Source: CAVRQM01 sp965246915 (lineage in GTDB: Bacteria; Pseudomonadota; Alphaproteobacteria; Acetobacterales; Acetobacteraceae). Taken from it: DNA of 64,000 nucleotides. This document shows positions 35,668-44,342 of this stretch, one piece after another. The translations under genes and the position numbers were made by a program. The stretch covers positions 82,949-146,948 of the forward strand of contig CBDFGB010000009.1 of the NCBI GenBank assembly GCA_965246915.1, given 5' to 3'. Numbering within the stretch: the first letter of the stretch is position 1; each line of letters begins with the position of its first letter. The notes beneath the pieces are model-generated. The model did no database searches. It was not told the DNA's origin and saw only the letters and a list, made by a program, of their open reading frames with translations.

Positions 35668-37155
35668 GTGGAGAATTCCGCGCCCCGCCCGAAACTCGCG
35701 TCGAGCAGCCTGTCTCGGCGCTTGCTTTGGCTGACGTTTGCGGTGGTCCTGTTAATCCAGGTCCTCACGTTCTTCCCCGCCATCACCCGCGCCCGGCGCC
35801 ATTGGCTGCAGGAGCGTATCACCCACGGGCAACTGGCACTCTTGTCGCTCGATGAGACGGATGCCGCCACGGAGGGCATTCGCACAGCTCCACCCGAGAC
35901 GCCAGGATTTGCCCACGGCGAGACGGCCGCCCATCGCAATCTGCTTCGGCTGGCCGGGGTGGAATCGGCACGCCAGGACGAGCCGGGTCGCCCATCCTTG
36001 ACGCTCGGCGCGGCCGGGCAGTTCGAGGCAAGCCGAGTGATTGACCTGCGCGCCGAAAGCAGCCTCGACGAGCTTCGCGCGACGCTGGCGGACCTGTTGG
36101 ACGGGCGGGAGCGGATGATCCGGGTGGCGGCCAGCGGCCCGGTCCGGCCGGGGGCCACTGTCGCGGTGGTGTTCCACTCGACCGCACTGACCAGCCATCT
36201 GCGCGACTTCGGCCGTGAAATCGCGATCCTCGGCCTCGTCATCGCGGCGCTGACCGGGCTGTTTATCCATTTCACATTGCGGATGCTCCTGGTGCGGCCG
36301 ATGCGGCGGCTGACTGACAGCATCGCAGCGTTCCGCTCCGACCCCGAGCGAACGCCGCCGCTAGAGACCGGCGGCCTCACCGCATCGCGGGGCGACGAAG
36401 TGGCGCTGGCCGGCCATGAACTGGCCGAAATGCAGCGCGAGTTGCGCGCGGCCCTATGGCGGCACGCCCGCCTCGCGGCCCTCGGCACGGCGGTCGCAAA
36501 GGTCAGCCACGATCTGCGGAGCATGCTATCCCCAGCGCTGCTTTCGGCCGAACGGCTGCAGAGCAATCCCGATCCGGCCGTGCGCCGCATCGGCGACACA
36601 GTCGTGCGGGCGGTTGAGCGGGCAACCGACCTCATGCGAAGCGGACTAGAGTTCGCCCGCGAAGGCCCGATCACCGTGGTGAAGCAACGCTTTTGCCTGC
36701 GCGAGGCCGTGGCCGACGCGGCCGAGCAGGCCCGCACCGCCTCGCCCCATTTGACGGTCGAGAACGCAATCCACCCCGAGGTGGAAATCAACGCCGACCG
36801 CGAGCAGATCGGCCGCGTGCTGTCCAATCTCATACGTAACGCTGGCGAGGCGGGCGCGTCACGAGTGACCATCGATACGGTGATCCGGCCACACATGCTC
36901 GAAATCTACGTGAGCGACAACGGACCCGGACTGCCGAAGCAGGTCGAAACCGCGCTGTTCAAGCCGTTCGTCACTGGCGGCCGGCGCGGCAGCACGGGGC
37001 TTGGGCTGGCGATCGCGCGCGATCTCATGCGCGCGCATCTGGGTGACGTCGAGCTTGCCTGCACCTGTCCACAGGGGACGCGATTTTGTCTCACGCTCCC
37101 GGCAACCCTGTCGCTGAAGCAGCCGTCGAGGCCGACCGCCGAGGCTGCGGAGTAG
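35668..37155 (+). CDS. Membrane sensor histidine kinase
   Basis: Kinase of 495 aa, GTG start. Two transmembrane helices (about residues 18-38 and 188-210) enclose a short periplasmic sensor. A HAMP segment (LVRPMRRLTDSI) precedes the H-box KVSHDLRSMLSPAL, with an intact His. The ATPase boxes are NLIRNAGEAG, YVSDNGPGLP and STGLGLAIARDL. No response regulator gene is adjacent, so the partner is unknown; the nearest are at 52063 and 54191. The 3' end overlaps the convergent TPR gene by 65 bp. Confidence 0.92.
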   Translation: MENSAPRPKLASSSLSRRLLWLTFAVVLLIQVLTFFPAITRARRHWLQERITHGQLALLSLDETDAATEGIRTAPPETPGFAHGETAAHRNLLRLAGVESARQDEPGRPSLTLGAAGQFEASRVIDLRAESSLDELRATLADLLDGRERMIRVAASGPVRPGATVAVVFHSTALTSHLRDFGREIAILGLVIAALTGLFIHFTLRMLLVRPMRRLTDSIAAFRSDPERTPPLETGGLTASRGDEVALAGHELAEMQRELRAALWRHARLAALGTAVAKVSHDLRSMLSPALLSAERLQSNPDPAVRRIGDTVVRAVERATDLMRSGLEFAREGPITVVKQRFCLREAVADAAEQARTASPHLTVENAIHPEVEINADREQIGRVLSNLIRNAGEAGASRVTIDTVIRPHMLEIYVSDNGPGLPKQVETALFKPFVTGGRRGSTGLGLAIARDLMRAHLGDVELACTCPQGTRFCLTLPATLSLKQPSRPTAEAAE

Positions 37156-39349
37156 CCCGAAACGCCTCCGACAGGAGCGTCTCCAGCGCGGCGACAGCCG
37201 TATGGTCGTGGAAGACGCGGTGCTTGGCTCGGGCAACCTCGGCGCGAACCTCCGCCCGCAGCTGCCCATCTCGGCCAAGTCGGACCGCGAGTTCCACATA
37301 CTCGTCGACACTGCCTGCGATGGTGCGCACCGCGCCGATTCGCCGAAGGATGGCAGCCGTGTGACGCCCGCGCATGAACCGGCCTGGCAGTGTCACGATC
37401 GCCGGGTCGACCGCCAGCATATCAAGCGTCGATTTGCCGCCTGACCATCCAATCGTGTCGAGCACAACGTCGGATGTGGCGGCCGCGGACAGAAACGCCT
37501 GCTGCGGCATTTGCGGCAACATCACGCAATGGTGGGCAGCGTCCAAGCCATGCCGCGCGAAGGCGCGTTCGAGGCGTCCGGAAAAGCGCTGGGTCATCTC
37601 ACGGCCGTGCCCGAACGCGATGAACACGAACTGGCTGTCTTGAACTTCATGTGCGATGCGGGCGAATATGTCATCGTGATCGGGATGGTATTTCGGTAGA
37701 TTCTGACCCGACCAATAAACGATCGCATCTGGCCTGAGGCCGAACACGGCACGGTCGAGGCGGGGCGGCGACGCAGTCGGCGTGCAGAAGACGCCAAGGT
37801 TCGGCAGGAGCGCCAGCTGCTCGGTATAATGTGCCGGTCCATCCGGCGGCTCCATCAACTCGCCGCTGAGATAGACATCGATGGTTGGCAGCCCTGTGGT
37901 CACCGGATGTCCCCAGGCGGCGCATTGCAGTGGCGCGAGGCGCTCAGCGGCCAGCCGTGCGGCCACCGGATCCATGCCGATTTCGGGATACAGAAGCACA
38001 TGCGGCGCGTCGGCGGCGATGTTCGCTCGCCAGGCCGCCTGAGAATTGACGCCCTCTACGAATCGCTCGCAGGCGGCGGCGGCGGCCGCGGTCTGCGCGT
38101 CGCGTCCCGAACCGGTGTGGTAGCCGAACAAGGCAAAGTGGGTTCGGTCGAGTTGCGTAAGCCACCCGTGCAGAAACAATGTCCAGACCGTGTGCTCACG
38201 AAAGTGGCCGCTGACGATGCCGACGCGCAAACGCTCACCCGCCGCGGGAGGACGCACGAGCGTCGCAGATGACGCGAGACAATGGCGCAACGCGCCATAG
38301 GCTTGCTGCAGCGGCCTATCGTCACCTCCTTGATACGCAAGGAAGAAGGGTTGAAATGTCCCGCCGCCGGCAGCCAGTTTCGCCCGAATGGCGGGGTTAG
38401 CCGCCCGGTCGGTCAGGGCTGCGAGCGCGTCGGCGTAGGCCGCCCGGCTAGTTGCGACCTCTGCGGCATCTCGCGCCACGACGGGAAGATGCGACATCAG
38501 ATGGCCGAAGGTGGCCGGCCCGTGATCGGGCATCACGTCTAGCACGCCCGCGAAACATGCGGCGGCCGCCTCGATGCGACCCATCGCTAAGCAGGCGGCG
38601 CCCAGGTTGCAAGCCACCGCGTCGTCCGTCGGCGCGAGCCGGAGCGCTTCGGCGAAGCAAGCGGCCGCCTCCTCGACCCGATCGGCGTCGCGCAGCAATA
38701 CGCCCAGGTTGTTGTGGGCGGCCGCATGGCGCGGATCGACTCGAAGCACCGCGCGATAGCTTGTGGCCGCCGCCTCCGCCTGGCCGAGCGCCGCGAGCGC
38801 GCGGCCGAGATTGAAATGCGCGTCGGCGAAATGCGGCCGTAGGCGCAGACACTCGGCATAGACTGGCAGCGCCGCGCCCATCTCGCCCGCTCCGCAGAGC
38901 GCATTCGCGAGGTTGTAGTGGGCTTCAGCCAGATTAGGTCCGAGCGCCACGGCGGCGCGCAGGATGCGAACCGCCTCCGGCCAGAGTTCCAGGTCGGCCA
39001 ACACACCGCCGTAGTTGGTGGCGATCTCGGCGGAATCCGTCCGGCACGCAAACGCGGTCGCGAGCGCCCCTGCCGCCTCCGACAAGCGGCCGGCCGCTCG
39101 GTGAGCGTTGCCGAGATTGTTGTGATAGGCGGCCGAAAGCGGGCAAAGGTCGATTGCTCGACCGATTAGCTCGATGGCGGCGGTATTGTCTCCACGCTGA
39201 TAGGCGAGAAGTCCCAGCAGGTGCAGACTTTGGTGGTGGTCCGGTTCGTTGGCCAGCGTCTGCTGGTAGACAGCCGCGGCCTCATCCAGACGGCCCGCTT
39301 TATGCAGCTCTACAGCTTGCTCGACCGCGTTAAAGACCGCCGCTGACAT
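37091..39349 (-). CDS. TPR protein with SPINDLY-type O-GlcNAc transferase domain
   Basis: Cytosolic protein of 752 aa. Roughly eight tetratricopeptide repeats fill residues 1-290 (for example AEAHYNLANALCGAGEMGAA, ADAHFNLGRALAALGQAEAA). The GT41-like C-terminal domain follows: GIVSGHFREHTVWTLF, CAAWGHPVTTGLPTIDVYL, YWSGQNLPKYHPDHDD and VLDTIGWSGGKSTLDMLA. Bacterial homologues are thought to glycosylate proteins or act in surface glycan assembly. The acceptor is unknown. Confidence 0.9.
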   Translation of the reverse strand: MSAAVFNAVEQAVELHKAGRLDEAAAVYQQTLANEPDHHQSLHLLGLLAYQRGDNTAAIELIGRAIDLCPLSAAYHNNLGNAHRAAGRLSEAAGALATAFACRTDSAEIATNYGGVLADLELWPEAVRILRAAVALGPNLAEAHYNLANALCGAGEMGAALPVYAECLRLRPHFADAHFNLGRALAALGQAEAAATSYRAVLRVDPRHAAAHNNLGVLLRDADRVEEAAACFAEALRLAPTDDAVACNLGAACLAMGRIEAAAACFAGVLDVMPDHGPATFGHLMSHLPVVARDAAEVATSRAAYADALAALTDRAANPAIRAKLAAGGGTFQPFFLAYQGGDDRPLQQAYGALRHCLASSATLVRPPAAGERLRVGIVSGHFREHTVWTLFLHGWLTQLDRTHFALFGYHTGSGRDAQTAAAAAACERFVEGVNSQAAWRANIAADAPHVLLYPEIGMDPVAARLAAERLAPLQCAAWGHPVTTGLPTIDVYLSGELMEPPDGPAHYTEQLALLPNLGVFCTPTASPPRLDRAVFGLRPDAIVYWSGQNLPKYHPDHDDIFARIAHEVQDSQFVFIAFGHGREMTQRFSGRLERAFARHGLDAAHHCVMLPQMPQQAFLSAAATSDVVLDTIGWSGGKSTLDMLAVDPAIVTLPGRFMRGRHTAAILRRIGAVRTIAGSVDEYVELAVRLGRDGQLRAEVRAEVARAKHRVFHDHTAVAALETLLSEAFRATPQPRRSASTAASATGLPGA

Positions 39350-39420
39350 CCGACCCCCGCGCCACCCAGGGGAGTCTGTGGCGCAAAGGTTAGGGTGGCG
39401 TCACCGTCGATCGCGTCGGC

Positions 39421-39774
39421 TCAGCCGACGGTTTCGTGCGCAACGCCCTTCTCGGCGAGCAGCGCCGAAAGCTCCCCGGACTGATACATCTCGGTCACGA
39501 TGTCGCAGCCGCCGACGAACTCGCCTTTAACATAGAGCTGCGGCACGGTGGGCCAGTTGGAATACGCCTTGATGCCGTCACGCAGCCCCGGCTCCTCCAG
39601 CACATTCGCGGTCGCAAACGGCACGCCCAAGTGGTTCAAGATCTGGACGACGCGCGACGAGAAACCGCATTGGGGGAACATCGCGGTCCCTTTCATGTAC
39701 AACATGACCGGATTGGCGGTGATGTCGGACTGGATACGCTCAGCCACGGAGCTGGCGGCGACGGAATTGGACAT
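39421..39774 (-). CDS. grxD: Monothiol glutaredoxin (Grx4/GrxD family)
   Basis: Protein of 117 aa with the monothiol active site PQCGFSSRVV, the preceding VMLYMKGTAMFP segment, glutathione-binding TVPQLYVKGEFVGGCDI. Such proteins carry [2Fe-2S] clusters with BolA partners, and a bolA gene lies 10 bp upstream on the same strand. The pair follows purL. Confidence 0.95.
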   Translation of the reverse strand: MSNSVAASSVAERIQSDITANPVMLYMKGTAMFPQCGFSSRVVQILNHLGVPFATANVLEEPGLRDGIKAYSNWPTVPQLYVKGEFVGGCDIVTEMYQSGELSALLAEKGVAHETVG

Positions 39775-39783
39775 CGGTCTTCC

Positions 39784-40017
39784 TTATTCGGGGGCGGAGG
39801 TTTGTAAGGAGAGGGCATGGAGCTCGCCACCCATGCGGCCGCGCAAAGCGGCATAGACGATCTGATGCTGCTGGACACGCGATTTGCCGCGGAAGATGTC
39901 GCTCACCACTGCGGCGGCATAGTGATCGCCGTCGCCGGCCAAGTCTTCTATCGTCACGTGGGCGTCCGGCAAGGCCGCCTTGATAAGGGCTTCGATCTCG
40001 GCAGCGGCCATCGCCAT
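39784..40017 (-). CDS. BolA-family protein
   Basis: Protein of 77 aa with the BolA fold: IEALIKAALPDAHVTIEDLA, then GDHYAAAVVSDIFRGKSRVQ with the conserved FxGKxxxxxHxxV pattern (QHQIVYAAL). It would form a [2Fe-2S] heterodimer with the glutaredoxin encoded next to it. The start could be codon 1 or 3. Confidence 0.93.
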   Translation of the reverse strand: MAMAAAEIEALIKAALPDAHVTIEDLAGDGDHYAAAVVSDIFRGKSRVQQHQIVYAALRGRMGGELHALSLQTSAPE

Positions 40018-40035
40018 GCAAAGCCCTCCGGCAGG

Positions 40036-42198
40036 TTAGGTGGGCGCGTCCATGAAGGCCGGGAAAAACGCCTCGTGCGCGCTTCGGAGCCTTTCGATGG
40101 ATATGGTCACGCCGTCCGGCAGTGTCAAATCCGCCCCGCCCGTCCGGCCAAGACGCATCGCCGGCACGCCAGCGGCCGCCGCATCGGCCAGGATCGCACC
40201 TGTGTCGGCGACGGCCGCGACGTAGCGCGACTGATCCTCGCCGAACCAGAATGCCGGCTCACCGCCCACACCCAGCGTGATTCCGATGTCGCCCGCCAGC
40301 GCCATTTCCGCGAGGGCGACGAGCAGGCCCCCGTCCGAGACATCGTGGCAGGCAGCGATATCCGCGCGGTCGCGGACGAAATCGCCGTTTCGGCGCTCGG
40401 CGGCGAGGTCCACCGGCGGTGGCGGCCCCTCCTCGCGTCCCGCGATCTCGCGCAGCCACAGCGATTGACCGAGCCAGCCCTTGGTCGCGCCGATCAGCAC
40501 CAGTTCCTGATCGGCCAGCGGCGCGATGCCGCGTGCACGAGAAACGTCGTCGAGCAGTCCGAGGCCGCCGATCGCGGGGGTCGGCAAGATTGCGACCCCA
40601 TCCGTCTCGTTATACAGGCTGACATTTCCGCTTACGACGGGGAAGTCGAGCGCGCGACAGGCATCGGCCATGCCAGCGATGGCCGCCGCGAACTGACCCA
40701 TGACCACGGGCTTTTCCGGGTTGCCGAAATTCAAGTTGTCGGTAATGGCCAGTGGCCGCGCGCCAACGGCGGTCAGGTTGCGCCAGGCCTCCGCCACCGC
40801 CTGCCGTCCACCGATCTCCGGGTCGGCCGCGCAGTAGCGGGGGGTGCAATCGGTGGTCAGGGCCAACGCGCGCGAGGTGCCGTCTAGCCGCACGACGGCG
40901 GCGTCGGCCACACCGGGGCGCTTGACCGTCTGGCCACCGACGGTGCTGTCGTACTGGTCCCAGACCCAGGCGCGCGAACACAGGTCCGGACAGCCGAGCA
41001 GCTTTTCCAGCGCCGGGAAGATGTCGACCGGATTTTCCACGCGCCCAAGCGGCGCGCGCGGTGGGGTCGGCTCGGTGGGTCGATGGTAGAGTGGAGCTTG
41101 TTCCGCCAGCGGGTCGAGCGGGATGTCCGCCTCGATGCGGCCATGGTGCATGACAGTGATCCGGCCGGTGGCGGTCAGGTGGCCGATCACCGCGAAGTCA
41201 AGCTCCCATTTCTCGAAGATGGCGCGGGCGACATGCTGCCGGTCGGGACGGAGCACCATGAGCATTCGCTCCTGGCTCTCCGACAGCATCATCTCGTAGG
41301 CCGTCATCGCCGCCTCGCGCTGCGGCACCGCATCCAGATCGAGGGCGATCCCGACGCCGCCGCGCCCCGCCATCTCGACGCTGCTGCTGGTCAGTCCGGC
41401 CGCCCCCATGTCCTGGATCGCCACGATGGCGTCCGTGAGCATAAGCTCCAGGCACGCCTCGATCAGCAGTTTTTCGGTGAACGGGTCGCCGACCTGCACG
41501 GTCGGACGCTTTTCCTCGCTGTCCGCGGCGAATTCGGCGCTGGCCATGGTCGCGCCATGGATGCCGTCGCGACCGGTCTTGCTGCCGACATAGACGACCG
41601 GATTGCCCACGCCGGCGGCGGCGGAGAGGAAGATTCGGTCGACGGGCGCGATGCCGACCGTCATTGCGTTGACCAGCGGGTTGCCGTTGTAGGCGGGGTG
41701 GAAATTGACCTCGCCGCCGACCGTCGGCACGCCGACGCAATTGCCGTACCCGCCGACGCCACGCACCACACCGTCGACGATCCGACGGGTGCCCGGATAT
41801 CGTGGATCGCCGAAGCGCAGCGCGTTGAGGTTGGCGACCGGCCGTGCGCCCATGGTGAACACGTCGCGCAGGATGCCGCCCACGCCGGTCGCCGCCCCCT
41901 GATACGGCTCGATGAAGCTCGGGTGGTTGTGGCTCTCCATCTTGAAGACGGCGGCCAGCCCCTCGCCGATATCGACCACGCCGGCGTTCTCGCCGGGCCC
42001 GTGGATCACCCACGGTGCCTTGGTCGGCAGGCTCTTCAGCCAGACGCGAGAGGATTTGTAGGAGCAGTGCTCCGACCACATGACCGAGAAGATGCCGAGC
42101 TCGGTCAGCGACGGCGTGCGACCCATGATGGCAAGGACGCGCTCGTACTCCTCTCCGGACAGGCCGAACGAGCGGGCAAGCGCCGCATCGACGCTCAC
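40036..42198 (-). CDS. purL: Phosphoribosylformylglycinamidine synthase II (small PurL)
   Basis: ATP-dependent synthetase subunit of 720 aa, step 4 of purine synthesis, of the small type that needs PurS and PurQ. Motifs: MWSEHCSYKSSR near the N-terminus, GPGENAGVVDIG, KMESHNHPSFIEPYQGAATG, QDMGAAGLTSSSVEMAGRGG, and CHDVSDGGLLVALAEMA. Its start overlaps the purQ stop by 4 nt. Confidence 0.97.
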   Translation of the reverse strand: MSVDAALARSFGLSGEEYERVLAIMGRTPSLTELGIFSVMWSEHCSYKSSRVWLKSLPTKAPWVIHGPGENAGVVDIGEGLAAVFKMESHNHPSFIEPYQGAATGVGGILRDVFTMGARPVANLNALRFGDPRYPGTRRIVDGVVRGVGGYGNCVGVPTVGGEVNFHPAYNGNPLVNAMTVGIAPVDRIFLSAAAGVGNPVVYVGSKTGRDGIHGATMASAEFAADSEEKRPTVQVGDPFTEKLLIEACLELMLTDAIVAIQDMGAAGLTSSSVEMAGRGGVGIALDLDAVPQREAAMTAYEMMLSESQERMLMVLRPDRQHVARAIFEKWELDFAVIGHLTATGRITVMHHGRIEADIPLDPLAEQAPLYHRPTEPTPPRAPLGRVENPVDIFPALEKLLGCPDLCSRAWVWDQYDSTVGGQTVKRPGVADAAVVRLDGTSRALALTTDCTPRYCAADPEIGGRQAVAEAWRNLTAVGARPLAITDNLNFGNPEKPVVMGQFAAAIAGMADACRALDFPVVSGNVSLYNETDGVAILPTPAIGGLGLLDDVSRARGIAPLADQELVLIGATKGWLGQSLWLREIAGREEGPPPPVDLAAERRNGDFVRDRADIAACHDVSDGGLLVALAEMALAGDIGITLGVGGEPAFWFGEDQSRYVAAVADTGAILADAAAAGVPAMRLGRTGGADLTLPDGVTISIERLRSAHEAFFPAFMDAPT

Positions 42199-42887
42199 GC
42201 GGCAAGAGCTTCGGTTAGCGAGTCGAACAGGGGCTTGCCGTCGGTCCCGCCGAGCATCGGGTCCACCAAATCCTCGGGATGCGGCATCAAGCCGAGGGTT
42301 CTGCGGTTCTCCGACAGGATGCCGGCGATCGCCCGCGCGCTTCCGTTGCGGTTGGCTTGCGGAGTTGCCTCGCCGTTTGGGTCCACGTAGCGAAAGGCGA
42401 CGCGACCCTCGCCTTCAAGGCGGTCGAGACTTGTCTCATCGGCGAAGAAATTGCCGTCACCATGGGCCATCGGCGCGCGGATCACTTGCCCACGCCGGTA
42501 GTGTGCGGTGAACGAAGTGTCGGCCTGTTCGACGCGCATATGACAGTCCATCGAAAGGAACCGCATGTTTGCGTTGCGCAGCAATGCGCCAGGCAGAAGC
42601 CCCGCCTCTGTCAGAATCTGAAAGCCGTTGCAGACGCCGAGCACAAGGCCGCCCGCCTCAGCATGCGCCCGCACGGCGGTCATGACCGGCGATCGCGCGG
42701 CCATCGCGCCGGCGCGAAGATAGTCGCCGTGAGAAAACCCGCCGGGCAGCACGATCAGGTCGAGGCCCGTCAGGTCCGTCTCGGTGTGCCAGACTAGGCG
42801 CGGCTTGCGGCCGGAGCTGCGTTCGAGCGCGATGGCCATGTCGCGTTCGCGGTTGACGCCGGGGAAGATCACGATGCCGGCGCGCAT
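42195..42887 (-). CDS. purQ: Phosphoribosylformylglycinamidine synthase I, glutaminase PurQ
   Basis: Class I glutamine amidotransferase of 230 aa supplying ammonia to PurL. Catalytic Cys in LVLGVCNGFQILTEAG; His/Glu in LMPHPEDLVD; start GIVIFPGVNRERDMA. Its ATG adjoins the purS stop, with a 1-nt overlap. Confidence 0.97.
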   Translation of the reverse strand: MRAGIVIFPGVNRERDMAIALERSSGRKPRLVWHTETDLTGLDLIVLPGGFSHGDYLRAGAMAARSPVMTAVRAHAEAGGLVLGVCNGFQILTEAGLLPGALLRNANMRFLSMDCHMRVEQADTSFTAHYRRGQVIRAPMAHGDGNFFADETSLDRLEGEGRVAFRYVDPNGEATPQANRNGSARAIAGILSENRRTLGLMPHPEDLVDPMLGGTDGKPLFDSLTEALAA

Positions 42888-43126
42888 CAGACGATGTCCA
42901 CACGGAAGGATTCGATCACCGCGTTGGCCAGAAGTTTCCGCGCCATCGCCTCGGCCGCCTCGCGCGCTTTGGCCGGATCGGTCTCGCTTAGATCGAGGGT
43001 GATGATCTTGCCGACGCGCACCTCGCCCACGCCATCGAACCCGAGATTGCCGAGCGCCTGCCCGATGGCGCGCCCCTGCGGGTCAAGCACGCCGGGTTTG
43101 AGGGTGACGGTGACGGTGGCTTTCAT
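42887..43126 (-). CDS. purS: Phosphoribosylformylglycinamidine synthase subunit PurS
   Basis: Small bridging subunit of 79 aa (VTVTLKPGVLDPQGRAIGQA, VGKIITLDLSE). It joins PurQ and PurL in the complex. Its ATG (43126) overlaps the stop of the upstream PIN-domain toxin gene by 4 nt (ATGA), so the purine genes are coupled to the toxin-antitoxin operon. The purC gene that often precedes purS is absent here. Confidence 0.96.
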   Translation of the reverse strand: MKATVTVTLKPGVLDPQGRAIGQALGNLGFDGVGEVRVGKIITLDLSETDPAKAREAAEAMARKLLANAVIESFRVDIV

Positions 43127-43542
43127 GTCCGTCCGCCGGCCCAGATCAACGGAACGCCAAACAGGGAGAAGGCCGGATCAGCAGTGATAATGGTCAAACC
43201 CTCAACTTGTGACTGAGCAATGAGCAGGCGATCGAACGGATCTCTATGCGGCTGGATCAGGGTGCCGGCCACCTGACCGTGAAGCGCTGTCACAGGCAAC
43301 GACTGAAAGCCAGATCTCGCCATCAAGACGGGTAGGCTCGCCAACACTGTCCCCGCCTCCGGCCATTTTGACAGTCGATACCTTGTGGCGAACTCAAGGA
43401 CGGAGACGGCGCTGATGAACACGTCGGTCGCAGAGAGAATCGCGGCCTGGGCGGGTGCCGCCAGTGTTACATTTCCAAGCCACCACCACGCGGCAGCGTG
43501 GGTGTCGAGCAGCAGTCGCACGCTATTCTGACCGCTCGCCAC
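43123..43542 (-). CDS. vapC: VapC-type PIN-domain toxin
   Basis: Putative ribonuclease toxin. The PIN acidic residues are recognisable: Asp in RLLLDTHAAAWWW, Glu in SVLEFATRY, Asp in HRDPFDRLLIAQ and Asp in TIITADPAF. The type is the LDTHAxxWW subgroup paired with Phd/YefM antitoxins. The start is GTG 43542, overlapping the antitoxin by 20 nt, or GTG 43521 (VRLLLDTH), directly after the antitoxin stop and a better family fit. The stop overlaps purS. Confidence 0.87.
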   Translation of the reverse strand: MASGQNSVRLLLDTHAAAWWWLGNVTLAAPAQAAILSATDVFISAVSVLEFATRYRLSKWPEAGTVLASLPVLMARSGFQSLPVTALHGQVAGTLIQPHRDPFDRLLIAQSQVEGLTIITADPAFSLFGVPLIWAGGRT

Positions 43543-43768
43543 CCTCCCAAAGCCGGAGCTCCTCCTCCGGCAGCGGGTCGAAGAAGAAGCTGTCGGGGAT
43601 GTCCAGACCCTTGAGCTGCCCGCCCTCTCGGACCTTCTTCTCGGCCACCGGAACCAGCCTCACGAGCGGCTTCCCCGCCCGAGCGATCACGATGTCCTCG
43701 CCGGCCATCGCACGCCCCACGAGTCGCGACAGGTGTGTTTTGGCATCGTATATGTTGACGGTGTCCAT
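43523..43768 (-). CDS. Phd/YefM-type antitoxin, partner of the PIN toxin
   Basis: Protein of 81 aa. N-terminal DNA-binding part MDTVNIYDAKTHLSRLVGRA, then GEDIVIARAGKPLVRLVP, and an acidic C-terminus (LPEEELRLWEGGE) that should wrap the toxin. ATG 43768 is chosen because it shares a nucleotide with the stop of the upstream antitoxin gene (TGATG); a longer start at 43783 is possible. It should autorepress the operon. Confidence 0.87.
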   Translation of the reverse strand: MDTVNIYDAKTHLSRLVGRAMAGEDIVIARAGKPLVRLVPVAEKKVREGGQLKGLDIPDSFFFDPLPEEELRLWEGGERSE

Positions 43769-44028
43769 CAGCGGCCCTCCCACTCTTCAGGTTCGCGGTC
43801 GGACATCGGGTCCAGCATGTTGCCGGGCAGCGGGCCACCGCGGAGCTCGGCTGGCGGCTCGCGCTTGGTTCGAGTCATTGGAACGAGCCGCGCGAGCGGG
43901 AGGCCGTAGCGCGCAATGACGATGTCCTCTCCGCTCATCGCGCGCTCCACGAGCGCCGGCAGACGTGACGGCGCGTCATCGATGCCGAGTACCTCCCGCC
44001 GCTGTGGTCTGGTCGATGGCCCGTTCAT
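43768..44028 (-). CDS. Second Phd-like antitoxin paralogue without its own toxin
   Basis: Protein of 86 aa aligned with its neighbour over the central and C-terminal regions: LVERAMSGEDIVIARYGLPL compared with LVGRAMAGEDIVIARAGKPL, and both end in DPxxxxEEEWEG-like sequence. The N-terminus has drifted (VLGIDDAPSRLPAL in place of VNIYDAKTHLSRL), so DNA binding may differ. No toxin gene lies between the two antitoxin genes, suggesting duplication or loss. First gene of the unit leading into purS. Confidence 0.8.
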   Translation of the reverse strand: MNGPSTRPQRREVLGIDDAPSRLPALVERAMSGEDIVIARYGLPLARLVPMTRTKREPPAELRGGPLPGNMLDPMSDREPEEWEGR

Positions 44029-44044
44029 CGTTCATGGCGCTTGA

Positions 44045-44336
44045 CTAGATCATCTGACCAAACTGTTCAACGAGTGTCTCGCTGCACGCTTCCGAACGGA
44101 CGTCAGCGAGACTGCCATAGCCCGTCGTCCCACGACGCTCGACGGGCACGACCACGCCCAGCGACTCATTCGTCACCGCCGCCTCGACCGGGCCGGCGCC
44201 GAAGAACAGCCAGCGGCAATATGCGCCGCGCATCGGTCCGAGTTTCGGTGCGATAGACGACGCCCAACCCCTTCAGCATACAGCGCACGATCCGGCCGCG
44301 TCACAGGGGGTGGGTGTAGAACACCAGTTCGTCCAT
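44045..44336 (-). pseudogene. Glutathione S-transferase pseudogene
   Basis: From ATG 44336 the minus strand reads MDELVFYTHPL, then a TGA stop (44301-44303), then RGRIVRCMLKGLGVVYRTE, the thioredoxin-like N-terminus of a GST. In another frame, from about 44233, comes YCRWLFFGAGPVEAAVTNES followed by PVERRGTTGYGS, typical of the middle of the C-terminal helical domain. About 60 residues between are missing and the end is lost. One stop, one frameshift and one deletion make this a clear relic. Confidence 0.85.
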
Positions 44337-44342
44337 CACCCG

